A DNA stretch of 56,311 nucleotides from a virus. A model generated the notes under the pieces. It was not told where the DNA came from, searched no databases, and was given only the letters and a program-made list of their open reading frames with translations. Of this stretch, positions 11,633-20,190 are shown one piece after another. The stretch is from positions 1 through 56,311 of IMG/VR virus record IMGVR_UViG_3300013763_000001; one strand, written 5' to 3'. The translations under genes were made by a program, and so were the position numbers. Every line of letters starts with the position of its first letter. Positions within the stretch are counted from its first letter, which is position 1.

Positions 11633-13720
11633 TTACCAGCCACACTCCTTGAACACGGCATCACGGTCTTTGGCCTCAATCTGGTAGGTGATGCCATCGC
11701 CACCGTGCCATTCGAGGACTATGCCGTTATCAAGCGGTAGGCGAGCCAGATTGTTGATAGCCCATTCCGGTCGTATCGCCGGCGTCGGGTCCGTCAGCGC
11801 ATCCCGGCCGCTCTTGATCCAGCGGTCTACCATCCGCGCGTAGGCTTTGAACAGCGCGCCATCGGTGAGAGGCTGCACGCCCAGCGCGCTGAATCGCGCT
11901 ACGGCGGCCGCCTTCAACGTATCGTCCACGGTCACTACCTCCTTTGCTCGCTGTACAATCACCAGCCAGCCACCCAGGCTGTTGACGTTCACGTCTGCCG
12001 CGCTCCACAGGTCGTAAGCGCCGGTCCAGGGGTTGGCAAATGTGTAGAGCGGCGCTCGGGGCACCGCCGCCACGAAATGGCCGCCAGTCTTTGTTGCCAC
12101 GTCGCCGTAGCGCAGATAGGCCACCGGCCAGCCGGTAGCGAGCGCATCGGCAATGGCGCCGGCGGGATCCTGCGTCTGCACCTGCAAGCACGGTACGCCC
12201 CGACTGGCAAACCAGGCTTGCATCTGCATCGTTGTGGTGTAGCCCGTCCAGTCCGCATTGCCCGTCTCTTCCAGCTTGACTTGCCGGACGGTTTCATCCA
12301 CCGGCACGAGGCCGAGGTCGCGCGCGATCATGTCTGCCGTCGCGGGGCCGCAGTCGTTCGCGTCGTTATTGTCCGGCTGCGCGAGTTGATTGATGATCGG
12401 CCAGTCAGGCACGGTCCCCTCCTGCATCACCACGTCCTGAAACGCCTGCAACGGGAAGTTCGGCCCAGGGCAGACCCGGCCTACGTCAATCTGGTCATGG
12501 AGGATCAAGGCAAGCGTGCCGTGCCGCGTGACGATGTCCTTCACGAGCGCAAGGCTAGCCGCCAGTTGTGCCGGTGTGATTGGGCTGGTGTTGGTTACGT
12601 CGCGGACATGCTCAATACCAATCGTCCAGAGGTTCGGATTTGGGCCGCCGGCGTAGGCGCTGTTCGCCGTGACGACGCCAGCGTGCCAGGCGCTGTCTGC
12701 CTCCGAGACGGTTTGCGTCACCGTACCGTCGACGTCGACCACGTAATGCGCGCTGACCTGGCTGATCGTATTACTAAACCAGGAGACAGCGCCCGGTCCT
12801 GCCGTGCCGTGCAACACCAGCGCCTTGATTGTGTTGCCTTGCCGACCGGCCCAGAAGTTCGGTGACGGCACCCAGGTTGCCTTGCTATAGTCCGGCATCT
12901 TTACTCCTGCCTGCGCTCGCACATACGCCGCAAGGTCAGCGGCGATCGGCGTAATGTCAAACGCTGCCCAGTCCGGCGTCGGGTTGCTCGCAAAGACGCA
13001 CCGGCACAGGACCGCCGCGTCCGCCTGGTCGCCGGCGTCCAATGCCTGCAACGTCGTCAGGTAGTCGGCAGCGGCCCAGCCGCGCGCCTGCCAGCCACCC
13101 TGGCCGCTCGCCTCCGGCTGCACGTTATCAGCGCCGCTCTCCGTGATGACCACCTGGACGGCGATACCCTGCCGGGCCAGGTCAGCCACGATCAGTCGGT
13201 GCCGTTGCGCCGTATACGGCCACCAGGCCGGTACACGCGGATCTGTGCTGAGGATGCCGGTGTACTCGTCAAGCGCCAGGTCAATGCCGGTGAGACGTAG
13301 CAGCGGGTAGAGCGGTTCAAGTTCCGGGAAGTGTGGGTCATTACCAACTACGGTTATTTGGGTCGGGTTGCCCGTGGGCAGCGCCCCCACTAGGATCGTG
13401 CCGCCGTAGCCGCCGTTCCGCAGGCCGTAATACACTTCCGTCTGCCACACCGGATCAAGCGAGCGCCCGGACTCACAGCAGATTTGCAGGTGCGTGACGG
13501 CGCTGAGGTCGTGTGCGAGCAGGATGTTCGCCGCGTCCGTTGAACCGGCGGCATCGGTGGACGTGTCACGGAAGATGCGTACCGGGATGCCGGCCGACGC
13601 TGCAACGGCCAGGGGAGCGGTGCTATTCACGCTCTTCCAGGCGGACCACTGGCAGGACTGGATCAGCGCGGTATCGTCGCCGGGGCCGGGCAGGGATTGA
13701 CCACAGGACTTGGACGGCAT
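11633..13720 (-). CDS. Three-domain endolysin: hydrolase-like N-domain, amidase_2, C39-like peptidase
   Basis: A 695-aa protein. Residues about 40-270 resemble a glycosidase-type barrel (GIDLALDEYTG, then VVITESGADN with a candidate Glu). Residues about 298-420 are an N-acetylmuramoyl-L-alanine amidase_2 domain with zinc ligand candidates H304 (LVLHGTAG), H408 and C417, plus AWHAG at 345-349 and TIGIEHV. Residues about 450-585 are a C39-like papain-fold peptidase with C457 (NDCGPAT), H548 (GGHFVAA) and NPWTG. The last 100 residues may bind the wall. It degrades host peptidoglycan at lysis. Confidence 0.85.
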   Translation of the reverse strand: MPSKSCGQSLPGPGDDTALIQSCQWSAWKSVNSTAPLAVAASAGIPVRIFRDTSTDAAGSTDAANILLAHDLSAVTHLQICCESGRSLDPVWQTEVYYGLRNGGYGGTILVGALPTGNPTQITVVGNDPHFPELEPLYPLLRLTGIDLALDEYTGILSTDPRVPAWWPYTAQRHRLIVADLARQGIAVQVVITESGADNVQPEASGQGGWQARGWAAADYLTTLQALDAGDQADAAVLCRCVFASNPTPDWAAFDITPIAADLAAYVRAQAGVKMPDYSKATWVPSPNFWAGRQGNTIKALVLHGTAGPGAVSWFSNTISQVSAHYVVDVDGTVTQTVSEADSAWHAGVVTANSAYAGGPNPNLWTIGIEHVRDVTNTSPITPAQLAASLALVKDIVTRHGTLALILHDQIDVGRVCPGPNFPLQAFQDVVMQEGTVPDWPIINQLAQPDNNDANDCGPATADMIARDLGLVPVDETVRQVKLEETGNADWTGYTTTMQMQAWFASRGVPCLQVQTQDPAGAIADALATGWPVAYLRYGDVATKTGGHFVAAVPRAPLYTFANPWTGAYDLWSAADVNVNSLGGWLVIVQRAKEVVTVDDTLKAAAVARFSALGVQPLTDGALFKAYARMVDRWIKSGRDALTDPTPAIRPEWAINNLARLPLDNGIVLEWHGGDGITYQIEAKDRDAVFKECGW

Positions 13721-13911
13721 CAGGCTTGCCGCTCCGGTACGCCTTCAGCAACACAGAGTTCCCGATACTCCGTTAGCGACTCGTCATAATCCAGCAGCGC
13801 CGCGTCTTCTGTTGCGCCCCATCCGTACGTCAGGGTCACATCGTCACTGACGACGTAGCTTTCGTCATCATCCTGTTCTGTGGTCAATGGATAGGGGCGA
13901 AGAGGAGTCAT
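13720..13911 (-). CDS. Small acidic protein (63 aa)
   Basis: ATG 13911 overlaps the upstream stop (ATGA), which favours it over the GTG at 13920. Strongly acidic, with DDDESYVVSDDVTLTYGWG and then ATEDAALLDYDESL, like the AHHxxYE/antitoxin-type strand-helix proteins. Its end overlaps the lysin ATG by 1 nt. Unknown function. Confidence 0.55.
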   Translation of the reverse strand: MTPLRPYPLTTEQDDDESYVVSDDVTLTYGWGATEDAALLDYDESLTEYRELCVAEGVPERQA

Positions 13912-14033
13912 CGGTCCCACGGTCCCTTCGGGCGATGCCGGTCCATCACCGCAATCGCCAGCACGGTCAGGCAGATAATGAGCACGCAGAGGACGGCGGC
14001 GATGGCGAGCGAGTAGACGGCGGGAGTGCTCAC
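13908..14033 (-). CDS. 41-aa single-span membrane protein
   Basis: GTG at 14033 overlaps the upstream stop (GTGA), and the stop overlaps the next ATG. The peptide is a transmembrane helix (YSLAIAAVLCVLIICLTVLA) followed by MDRHRPKGPWDR. Possible lysis accessory protein, by context. Confidence 0.5.
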   Translation of the reverse strand: MSTPAVYSLAIAAVLCVLIICLTVLAIAVMDRHRPKGPWDR

Positions 14034-14296
14034 TCCTTCACCCGCGCATCACCGGAAGGCATCGTAGGGCGGATATTCCATTCTGCCATTCGCCCTCTTT
14101 TGTACTGTTCCCGCGCAAACTCCAGCCGCCGGCAGTTGGCCCCCAGACATTCCCGGTTTCGCAGCCCAGCCGCCCGAGCGCCATATCGCAAGCGCAACAG
14201 GCGGGGGATGCTGTGCATGCCTGGGAAGCACAGCATCGTCACCGTGCGACGTTCACCATCGGTGAGCAGTTTCACCAGTTCGGCAAGCTCCGGCAT
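14030..14296 (-). CDS. Basic helical protein (88 aa)
   Basis: Begins MPELAELVKLLTDGERRTV and is rich in Arg, with GLRNRECLGANCRRLEFARE. ATG at 14296 overlaps the upstream TGA (TGATG). Two Cys close together could bind metal. Not recognised. Confidence 0.5.
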   Translation of the reverse strand: MPELAELVKLLTDGERRTVTMLCFPGMHSIPRLLRLRYGARAAGLRNRECLGANCRRLEFAREQYKRGRMAEWNIRPTMPSGDARVKE

Positions 14297-14499
14297 CACC
14301 CGTCCCACCTCTCAACGTTGAGCACCGTCAGGTAGTCAGGAATAGTCGCCATCGGCGCTGCGTGGCTCCAGTAGTCGCCGCGCAGGAAGTAGTCCGGGAA
14401 GTAGTCCGGCAGGTCGTAGCGATATTTTGTCCAGGTCCCCCGCGACAGGCGGCGGTAGATGCGTAGGCATCCAAACAAGTTGTCTAGACCTTTCAACAT
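14296..14499 (-). CDS. Small hypothetical protein (67 aa)
   Basis: ATG at 14499 has GGGAG 5 nt upstream. The sequence includes LFGCLRIYRRLSRGTWTKYR and DLPDYFPDYFLRGDYW, unusually rich in Tyr and Arg. Coupled to the next gene by TGATG. Not recognised. Confidence 0.5.
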   Translation of the reverse strand: MLKGLDNLFGCLRIYRRLSRGTWTKYRYDLPDYFPDYFLRGDYWSHAAPMATIPDYLTVLNVERWDG

Positions 14500-14542
14500 A
14501 CACACTCCCATCCATAAGCAAGCGTAACCAGGGCAGAAGCGG

Positions 14543-14626
14543 TATAATAAATGGTCACTTAATGGTGGTGACGCCGCGAGCGTGCAAGGCTCCGGCGTCG
14601 TGGCTCAACGTAGCTTGGAGTACGTC
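14543..14626 (+). promoter_or_regulatory. Guest-gene leader cassette 2
   Basis: Consensus TATAAT (14543-14548), AAATGGTCACTTAATGG, stem GACGCCG (14570-14576) with CGGCGTC (14593-14599), then CAACGTAGCTTGGAGTACGTC directly before ATG 14627. Same architecture as the cassettes at 7812 and 20703. Confidence 0.75.
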
Positions 14627-15301
14627 ATGCAATCGCATTCTACCCTGCCACCACTCCCTCTGTACTGTCGATTCTGTGGAAGCACATTCCGGTATCATCG
14701 AGAGATATTCGCTAGCCTTATATATTGCTGCAGAGCATGCAAGGATTCTGATGCTCCGTATATGGCGCTCCGCCGATTTTGGCGTCACGTTGATCGGAGC
14801 AATCCCAATGGTTGCTGGATATGGAAAGGTGCGCTCAGAAGTAAAGGATACGGACACTGCACATTCGGCGACAGGACTATGGGTGCTCATAAAGTAGCGT
14901 ACCTAACGATGATTGGCCCTGTACCCAAGGGACTTTTCGTCATGCATACTTGCGACATTCCCCGCTGCTGCAATCCCGCACATCTTCGGCTGGGTACCTG
15001 TGCGGACAATAATGCAGACATGCGAGAAAAGAAACGTCACCGGTTCGGCGATCGTCACCCCATGCGTACCAATCCAGAATGTCGCGCTACAGGGGAAAGG
15101 AGCGGAATGCGTAAACATCCTGAGTTGGTACGGCGGGGCGAGGATGCAGCCGGAGCGAAATTGGAAGCTGCCGATATTGCTGTGATTAGATCACGATATG
15201 CCGCCGGAGAGATGCAAAAGGTACTCGCCGCACAGTTCAACATATCCTCAGCCCACGTCTCTGGAATCGTCAACCGCAAGTTCTGGAAACACCTACCATA
15301 G
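14627..15301 (+). CDS. HNH homing endonuclease 2 (HNH_3 type)
   Basis: A 224-aa protein. Zinc finger CRFCGST and YCCRACK near the N-terminus. HNH core CWIWKGALRSKGYGHC, AHKVAYLTMIGPVP, then MHTCDIPRCCNPAHLRLGT. The C-terminal DNA-binding part has KLEAADIAVIRSRYAAGE and ends FWKHLP. Plus-strand guest in a minus-strand operon. Its 3' end overlaps the small zinc-protein gene at 15293. Codon use is less GC-rich than its neighbours, pointing to recent arrival. Confidence 0.9.
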   Translation: MQSHSTLPPLPLYCRFCGSTFRYHREIFASLIYCCRACKDSDAPYMALRRFWRHVDRSNPNGCWIWKGALRSKGYGHCTFGDRTMGAHKVAYLTMIGPVPKGLFVMHTCDIPRCCNPAHLRLGTCADNNADMREKKRHRFGDRHPMRTNPECRATGERSGMRKHPELVRRGEDAAGAKLEAADIAVIRSRYAAGEMQKVLAAQFNISSAHVSGIVNRKFWKHLP

Positions 15302-15421
15302 AAGTTGGCACCCGCATGCCGCACAGAGATGCACATTGACCCTGCGCGGCGACATCACGGTCCAGTACGTATTGCTCATTTCCCGGCGGCAGCAGGAGCA
15401 GCGTGCGGTGTAGCCGGTCAC
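15293..15421 (-). CDS. 42-aa zinc-ribbon protein
   Basis: GTG 15421 overlaps the upstream stop (GTGA). Two cysteine clusters, CSCC near residue 8 and CAACGC near residue 33, are consistent with one zinc ribbon. The last codons lie inside the 3' end of the convergent HNH gene, so the guest insertion may have replaced the original C-terminus. Confidence 0.5.
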   Translation of the reverse strand: MTGYTARCSCCRREMSNTYWTVMSPRRVNVHLCAACGCQLLW

Positions 15422-15921
15422 TGCACGTCCAGCCTTGCCAGCGCCGGTATCGGGATGCCGTGACGGTTCAGTTCACGCCGAAGTACGATGTTTGCGGCAT
15501 CAAGGTTATCGACGCGCGCTTTCAGTACATCGTGGCGTGTCGTCACATTCGCAAGTTGATCTCTCAGGCTGTCATTTTCCACGTGCAGCGCCGTGTTTGC
15601 ACGCCGCAACGTATCCAGGTCGGTGCTGAGGTGGTTCAGTTCCTCACGCAGCACGCGCTGATCCGCCGTCAAGGCAGTCACTTCAGTTCGCAGGTTGCTG
15701 ACAATCCATTGCCAGTCGGCACTGATCTGGGCGCGGTCGACTTCGCTCGCGTCAATCTTTGCTGTTGCCGTCGCCTCGTCCAGCAGTCGCTTCCGCTCAA
15801 TGGCGTCGGTTTGCGCCTTCTTGCGAGCGGTGTACGCTGCCAGTCGGGGCCCGGCGATGATCGTCCCCACCACGGTGATAATCGCTGCAATCACCGGGTA
15901 GGCCGTGCCGATATTTTCCAT
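15418..15921 (-). CDS. Membrane-anchored coiled-coil protein (spanin-like topology)
   Basis: A 167-aa protein. One transmembrane segment at residues 8-28 (YPVIAAIITVVGTIIAGPRL), then a long heptad-rich coiled coil (ERKRLLDEATATAKID through LRRELNRHG). N-terminal anchor plus periplasmic coiled coil is the topology of i-spanins and of phage holin-accessory proteins. The function is inferred from topology and its place beside membrane genes. ATG 15921 was selected because upstream residues are antisense filler. Confidence 0.55.
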   Translation of the reverse strand: MENIGTAYPVIAAIITVVGTIIAGPRLAAYTARKKAQTDAIERKRLLDEATATAKIDASEVDRAQISADWQWIVSNLRTEVTALTADQRVLREELNHLSTDLDTLRRANTALHVENDSLRDQLANVTTRHDVLKARVDNLDAANIVLRRELNRHGIPIPALARLDVQ

Positions 15922-15928
15922 ACGGAGC

Positions 15929-16372
15929 CTACTTCCCGACAGGCGGCGCAACAACAACATCATTTGCGCCCTCACGGGCCAGGAGCCAGATCGCAGCGGC
16001 AAAGCAGCACAGGGACTGCGCCCATAACACGATGATGGCCGGCGCGACAATCGCCGTCGCCGCGCCGATGTACACCCACCAGGCGACTGCTACCGCGCGC
16101 GCGCTGTGATGCACCCAGGGGCGGCCGCTCATCCAGCCGAGCGGCGTCACCAGCATGGCAAATGTTGCCGGCCATATCCAGACGCCTTTGTACGTCAGCA
16201 CGATATCGACACTGGTGTGCGCGTACATGCCGTCCGGGGTAAATGCCAGGAACACCACCCAGCAGAGGACGAAGGCATAGACGAGCGCGTCCACCGGGCC
16301 GGTGTTGGCGCGCAGGAGCACACGGAGCGCACGGCTGAGGACAGCGCGCAAGAGCGTTCGTGGTTTGATCAC
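15929..16372 (-). CDS. Four-span membrane protein, holin candidate
   Basis: A 147-aa protein. A basic N-terminus (about 20 residues) precedes four predicted helices: ALVYAFVLCWVVFLAF, WPATFAMLVTPLGWM, AVAVAWWVYIGAATAIV and IIVLWAQSLCCFAAAIWLL. A short charged tail follows. It sits next to the spanin-like gene, so a holin role is plausible. The protein at 9394 is a competing candidate. Confidence 0.5.
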   Translation of the reverse strand: MIKPRTLLRAVLSRALRVLLRANTGPVDALVYAFVLCWVVFLAFTPDGMYAHTSVDIVLTYKGVWIWPATFAMLVTPLGWMSGRPWVHHSARAVAVAWWVYIGAATAIVAPAIIVLWAQSLCCFAAAIWLLAREGANDVVVAPPVGK

Positions 16373-16614
16373 GTTGTACCTCCTGTCACGACGGTGCTTC
16401 CCGCCGGCAACGTCACCAGCGTCGTCCCGGCGTCACCGACGACTGCGACAGCGACCGATGGCTCCGGCGGTGTGGTGGCGTGCACGGCGAACATCTCGTG
16501 CGTCGCGTCCAGTTGGATCGCGGCATGCGTCGGCGCCGTGGCGCTGCCTTCGGCCGCATCAATTGCGCGGTCGAGGAGCGAGCTGGTAGGTTGGAAAAGA
16601 AGCAATGTGAGCAT
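16369..16614 (-). CDS. Small hypothetical late protein (81 aa)
   Basis: Begins MLTLLLFQPTSSLLDRAID. The second half is Val/Thr-rich (SVAVAVVGDAGTTLVTLPAG), consistent with a small beta domain of the virion. It overlaps its neighbours by 1-4 nt. Not recognised. Confidence 0.5.
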   Translation of the reverse strand: MLTLLLFQPTSSLLDRAIDAAEGSATAPTHAAIQLDATHEMFAVHATTPPEPSVAVAVVGDAGTTLVTLPAGSTVVTGGTT

Positions 16615-16934
16615 CAGAGGGTGATAACATCCGTCCCTGAAGGCAACACGATAATGTCGCCGGTGGTCAGCCCCTCAGCGGCAGCGATGCTTTGCAAAAT
16701 AGCCTGCTGAATCGCCAGCGCGCTGGTGGTGTTCGGCTCCGTCACCGTGACGCTACCTGTCCCCTGTTGGAAGGGTGGCGCGGTCGGGGCGTCGGAGAAG
16801 CTCGGCAGCGTCCCATGCATCGTCACCCAGCAGACGCGGTAACTCGCCGTCTGCACGATGTTGGAGCCGACGAACGATGGGGATGGAACGGCGGTGATGC
16901 GACAACCATTTATCGGACCAACGCTACGTGGCAT
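16614..16934 (-). CDS. Late structural protein (106 aa)
   Basis: Beta-rich N-terminal half (PINGCRITAVPSPSFVGSN, then YRVCWVTMHGTL), a Thr-rich linker, then a helix (ALAIQQAILQSIAAAEG) and a final strand. Context and composition suggest a fibre or adhesion-complex component. Confidence 0.5.
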   Translation of the reverse strand: MPRSVGPINGCRITAVPSPSFVGSNIVQTASYRVCWVTMHGTLPSFSDAPTAPPFQQGTGSVTVTEPNTTSALAIQQAILQSIAAAEGLTTGDIIVLPSGTDVITL

Positions 16935-16944
16935 TGCTTACTCC

Positions 16945-17829
16945 CTAACTTGCGTACCAGGTCTCTTGTGACGTGCCCGTCACGTCCCCTGCCCCAAGGC
17001 CGTTTCCCTTGGTGACAACAGCAATGGCCGCCGTGTCTACCTCGGTGGACGTGCCGTTGAACTCCAGCGGCGCAAGGCCGCTGATGCTCAGCGTGGCGGA
17101 CCAGGTTTGGGCACTCGCACCAGTCTTGATGACCGTCGCCTCGACGCGATAGGCCAGGCCGCTGGCGGTACCGGTGTAGATCGCCATCTGCGTGCTGCCG
17201 AAATACGCCACGATCGTCTTGCTGTTGGCATTGGCAGCCAGAGTGCCACAGGACTTGATGCGGATCGCCTTCCCCGCCACATCCAACCCATTTGCCGGGA
17301 AGGCGTAGGTGAACAGGGTCGTCAGCACGCCGGCGGTGTTGCCGACCGGCGCGTACTGGATGTTGGCGACACCAATGCCGGAACAGAACTGTCCTGCACC
17401 ACCCATGATGATGTTCAGTTGCCCGTTTGCATTTAGGTTCGCGGCACTGATATTGCCACCGCTCAAGACGTTTCCGTACTTGTCTATAGTGAAGCTACTG
17501 ACCGTAAAGCCGCCGCCCGCCCCGTTCTGCACCAGCGTCAGCGCCGGGTTGGCGTCGTTGGCGGTGAGCCGGCGTATGACGCCTTGCCAGGAGCCGTTCA
17601 TGTACGCCCACAACTGGCCGGTGGTGCTGTCCAACACCAGCGGCGCATACCCGGTTGCCGCTGTCGGCACGCCGGTCGGTACGCCGGCCATCACCGGGAT
17701 GTACACGTAGCCGGTCGTGGCTGACGTTGCCGGCGACGGCGCACCCAGCGCCTTGCCGGGCAGCGTGGCCGCTGTGGATGGGTCCTCAGTGTGCTGCACA
17801 CCGTCTACCGGGCTGATATAGAGCGCCAT
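16945..17829 (-). CDS. Tail fibre / adhesion protein (294 aa)
   Basis: Starts MALYISPVDGVQHTEDP at 17829. The middle contains FTIDKYGNVLSGGNISAANL, a repeat-rich trimeric fibre motif common in phage fibre shafts, and the C-terminal half is beta-rich with no recognised enzyme motif. Located between the SGNH esterase and small late genes. Receptor-binding or virion decoration is likely. Confidence 0.6.
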   Translation of the reverse strand: MALYISPVDGVQHTEDPSTAATLPGKALGAPSPATSATTGYVYIPVMAGVPTGVPTAATGYAPLVLDSTTGQLWAYMNGSWQGVIRRLTANDANPALTLVQNGAGGGFTVSSFTIDKYGNVLSGGNISAANLNANGQLNIIMGGAGQFCSGIGVANIQYAPVGNTAGVLTTLFTYAFPANGLDVAGKAIRIKSCGTLAANANSKTIVAYFGSTQMAIYTGTASGLAYRVEATVIKTGASAQTWSATLSISGLAPLEFNGTSTEVDTAAIAVVTKGNGLGAGDVTGTSQETWYAS

Positions 17830-17837
17830 CGTCTCCC

Positions 17838-19010
17838 CTACAGGATGGTTTCGAGCAGCGCGGCGATGTCCGCGTGGCCGGCGTTCGTCGGATGGTTCGC
17901 CTTGGTGATGTCGATCAGGCCGTTTGTAGACGGGTACATCCCCCACTTCTGGGAAAAATCCGCCACCCCGCAGCCGCGCAAGGCCGCCACGTCATAGACG
18001 GCCTTGCAGTACAGCGACCATGCCTGCCCTGTTGCCTCATTGCCGCCAGCGTCGCTGCTCACACCATCGCCCAGCGAATGGATCACGAACAGCACGCTGC
18101 ACTGCCCCTGGCCGCGCTGGAATGCCCGTACCATCCGGTCTAGCCCTGCCTGGTACTGCTCCAGCGGCTTGCCGTTGCCGACATCATTGAGGCCGAAGCT
18201 GATGATGGCGAGTGATGGCTGCGTGGGGAAGCCAAAGCCGGTTGGCGTGCCGGAGGCCGTCCATCCCTGCCAGAGGATGATCCGGTCGGCAGGCTGCCCG
18301 GCAGTGCCGACGTGATTCGCTACCTGATCGCCACCGACCGCGCAGTTGGCGAATGCCAGCCCGGGCCCGCCGCTCGTCTTGATCGTCTGCACGCCCTGCA
18401 CGCACAGGACGTTGCCGGCAGACTGCGCGGTGAAATGGATGGTATGGGCAGTGTTGGCAAGGCCGGCCAGCCCTGCCGTCGTCAGTTTGAGTTGCCCGCT
18501 GCCGGCGCAGGTAATGGTCTGGGCAGCACCGCCGTCAACGTTGTAACTGAAGGTGCCGATCGCATAGTCATAGTAGATAATGGCGAGCGTCGTACAGGCA
18601 TAGGGTGTGGTGAAGGTCAGCAGGTCACTCACGGTTGCCGCCGCCGGCCACGTCGATGTCCAGGTCAGCCCCCAGAGCTGCCACAGTTGATTGGCCGCCG
18701 CGCCGGAGTTAATCACCCACGGCGCCGTTCCGGCCCAGGTGTTTGTGTAGCCGAAAAAGGCGCAGTTTGTCGTCGGCCAATAGTCGGCGTAGAGGCCGTA
18801 GCCACGCGCCAGGATGTTCGCGCGCAACAGCCCCCACCAGCCGAGGTTGAGATAGTCGGTCGCAACCATGCCCTCGGTGAAAGAGTCTCCGAGCGCGGTC
18901 ATCCAGTAGGTGCTGCTGCCACTCGCCGCTTTGGCGTTGCGCCAGGCGGTGTCCCAGCTGCCAGGCAGCGACAGGTTGGCGTAGCTCGGCGGCGGTGTGA
19001 AGAGTGGCAT
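17838..19010 (-). CDS. SGNH/GDSL hydrolase of the adhesion apparatus
   Basis: A 390-aa protein. Block I ALGDSFTEG (Ser nucleophile, near residue 43), a block II Gly in NCAVGGDQ, block III SFGLNDVG (Gly-x-Asn), and block V NHPTNAGH with the catalytic His near the C-terminus. A beta-rich insert of about 130 residues lies between blocks I and II. Phage SGNH enzymes deacetylate surface polysaccharide during adsorption. That role is inferred from family and context. ATG 19010 abuts the upstream gene. Confidence 0.85.
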   Translation of the reverse strand: MPLFTPPPSYANLSLPGSWDTAWRNAKAASGSSTYWMTALGDSFTEGMVATDYLNLGWWGLLRANILARGYGLYADYWPTTNCAFFGYTNTWAGTAPWVINSGAAANQLWQLWGLTWTSTWPAAATVSDLLTFTTPYACTTLAIIYYDYAIGTFSYNVDGGAAQTITCAGSGQLKLTTAGLAGLANTAHTIHFTAQSAGNVLCVQGVQTIKTSGGPGLAFANCAVGGDQVANHVGTAGQPADRIILWQGWTASGTPTGFGFPTQPSLAIISFGLNDVGNGKPLEQYQAGLDRMVRAFQRGQGQCSVLFVIHSLGDGVSSDAGGNEATGQAWSLYCKAVYDVAALRGCGVADFSQKWGMYPSTNGLIDITKANHPTNAGHADIAALLETIL

Positions 19011-19747
19011 TATTGGAACGCCTTCAGGACGATGCCGCCAGCAGTTGCTCCGTCCACGCTGCTCGCTAGCGTCGAGTAGAGATGCACGTCGGTCCCCTCC
19101 CACCAGAATTCCAGGTAACTGCCCACGCCACCGCTCGCAGGCGGCAGGCAGAGACTGCCCGGTGATGCCGGCGTGCCAAACTCAACGTAGAGCGCAACCG
19201 TGGTGTTGTTCTGGAGGATGAACCGGTGCGCAGTGGACGCGAATCGGTAGAGCGTGTCGGCGCTGGCGGTCAGCGCCGCCGGAAAGCCCACGCCTGCTCC
19301 GACAGCAACAGAGCCAAGGGAGGACGGCACCCGATTATTGATGAAAGTCAGCGCATTACCGGCAGTGTCCGTCGGCGCGGTCTTCAGGGTCTTGTTAGCA
19401 TCGACGCGCAGTCGGTCCCAGGACGTGCCGTTGAAACCGAACAGGTAGCCGAGGGTGATGAGACCTTGCGCGGTCGCACCCTGACCGTCAGTACTCGCCT
19501 GTGTGCCGTTGACGGCGCCGCCGCCCGCCCAGATTGCGGTTTTGAGGTTGCCGCTCCCATCCACGTTGAGCGGGTTCCCGGCGGCATCCAGTGGCATCGT
19601 CGCCAAGGCTGCTGTCGCCGCGCTGCCGGGCCCGTTCGTCGCGCCGTTGCGGCCTTGCCACAGCGCCCAGCGGCCGTTCGCGGTATCCCACAATCCCAGG
19701 TACGGGTTATTTGCCCCGTCCTGCGGCAGGTTAACGCTCAGCGCCAT
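19010..19747 (-). CDS. Tail fibre-like structural protein (245 aa)
   Basis: Begins MALSVNLPQDGANNPYLGLW. A middle region TLGYLFGFNGTSWDRLRVDA followed by KTLKTAPTDTAGNAL has the short-strand texture of carbohydrate-contact domains in phage and prophage surface proteins. The C-terminal 90 residues look like a beta-sandwich. Probably a host-contact protein. Confidence 0.55.
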   Translation of the reverse strand: MALSVNLPQDGANNPYLGLWDTANGRWALWQGRNGATNGPGSAATAALATMPLDAAGNPLNVDGSGNLKTAIWAGGGAVNGTQASTDGQGATAQGLITLGYLFGFNGTSWDRLRVDANKTLKTAPTDTAGNALTFINNRVPSSLGSVAVGAGVGFPAALTASADTLYRFASTAHRFILQNNTTVALYVEFGTPASPGSLCLPPASGGVGSYLEFWWEGTDVHLYSTLASSVDGATAGGIVLKAFQ

Positions 19748-19970
19748 GTGTCGCATCCTCCGGGACAGACGGCGCTACCGTCTGATCGTGCGCTTCCTTT
19801 GCTGCCAGCAGCGCATCGTGCGTACTGGATCGCAAGATCGCCTGTGGTTCTGGTCGCCCGAAGATGATCATCTCAGCACCGGCCAGGACGGGGGCCAGTC
19901 CCTCACTCGCCAGCGCCAGCACGTTGGCTGCCGTCCAGTCGCGGCGCAAGAGCACGTAGGTCTCGGTCAT
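19731..19970 (-). CDS. Small protein (79 aa) in fibre region
   Basis: Begins MTETYVLLRRDWTAANVLAL and includes LAGAEMIIFGRPEP. The C-terminus is acidic. It overlaps the genes on both sides, as is usual in this operon. It may be a fibre chaperone or assembly factor by position. Not recognised. Confidence 0.5.
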   Translation of the reverse strand: MTETYVLLRRDWTAANVLALASEGLAPVLAGAEMIIFGRPEPQAILRSSTHDALLAAKEAHDQTVAPSVPEDATHGAER

Positions 19971-20188
19971 GCGGTCCTCCGGCAGCGTAGCCCGGGCACG
20001 TCGGAATGGTGCGGGAACGCCACTTTAGACGCGAACCTGCCGGGTAGCGGTGTGTCCAGCAACACCGTCACGTGTGCCGCCGACACCTCGGTAATCTTCC
20101 CTGTCGCGGTGCGCTCGCCGTCGTGCTCCACCCAGCCGCAATGCACAGCGTCGCCCACGGCAGGATCATCGTCAGTGACCGGATGCAT
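19967..20188 (-). CDS. Small beta-barrel-like protein (73 aa)
   Basis: ATG at 20188 gives MHPVTDDDPAVGDAVHCGWV, then GKITEVSAAHVTVLLD, a short SH3/KOW-like pattern. Upstream sequence in frame is antisense to the fibre gene and is excluded. Function unknown. Confidence 0.5.
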   Translation of the reverse strand: MHPVTDDDPAVGDAVHCGWVEHDGERTATGKITEVSAAHVTVLLDTPLPGRFASKVAFPHHSDVPGLRCRRTA

Positions 20189-20190
20189 GA

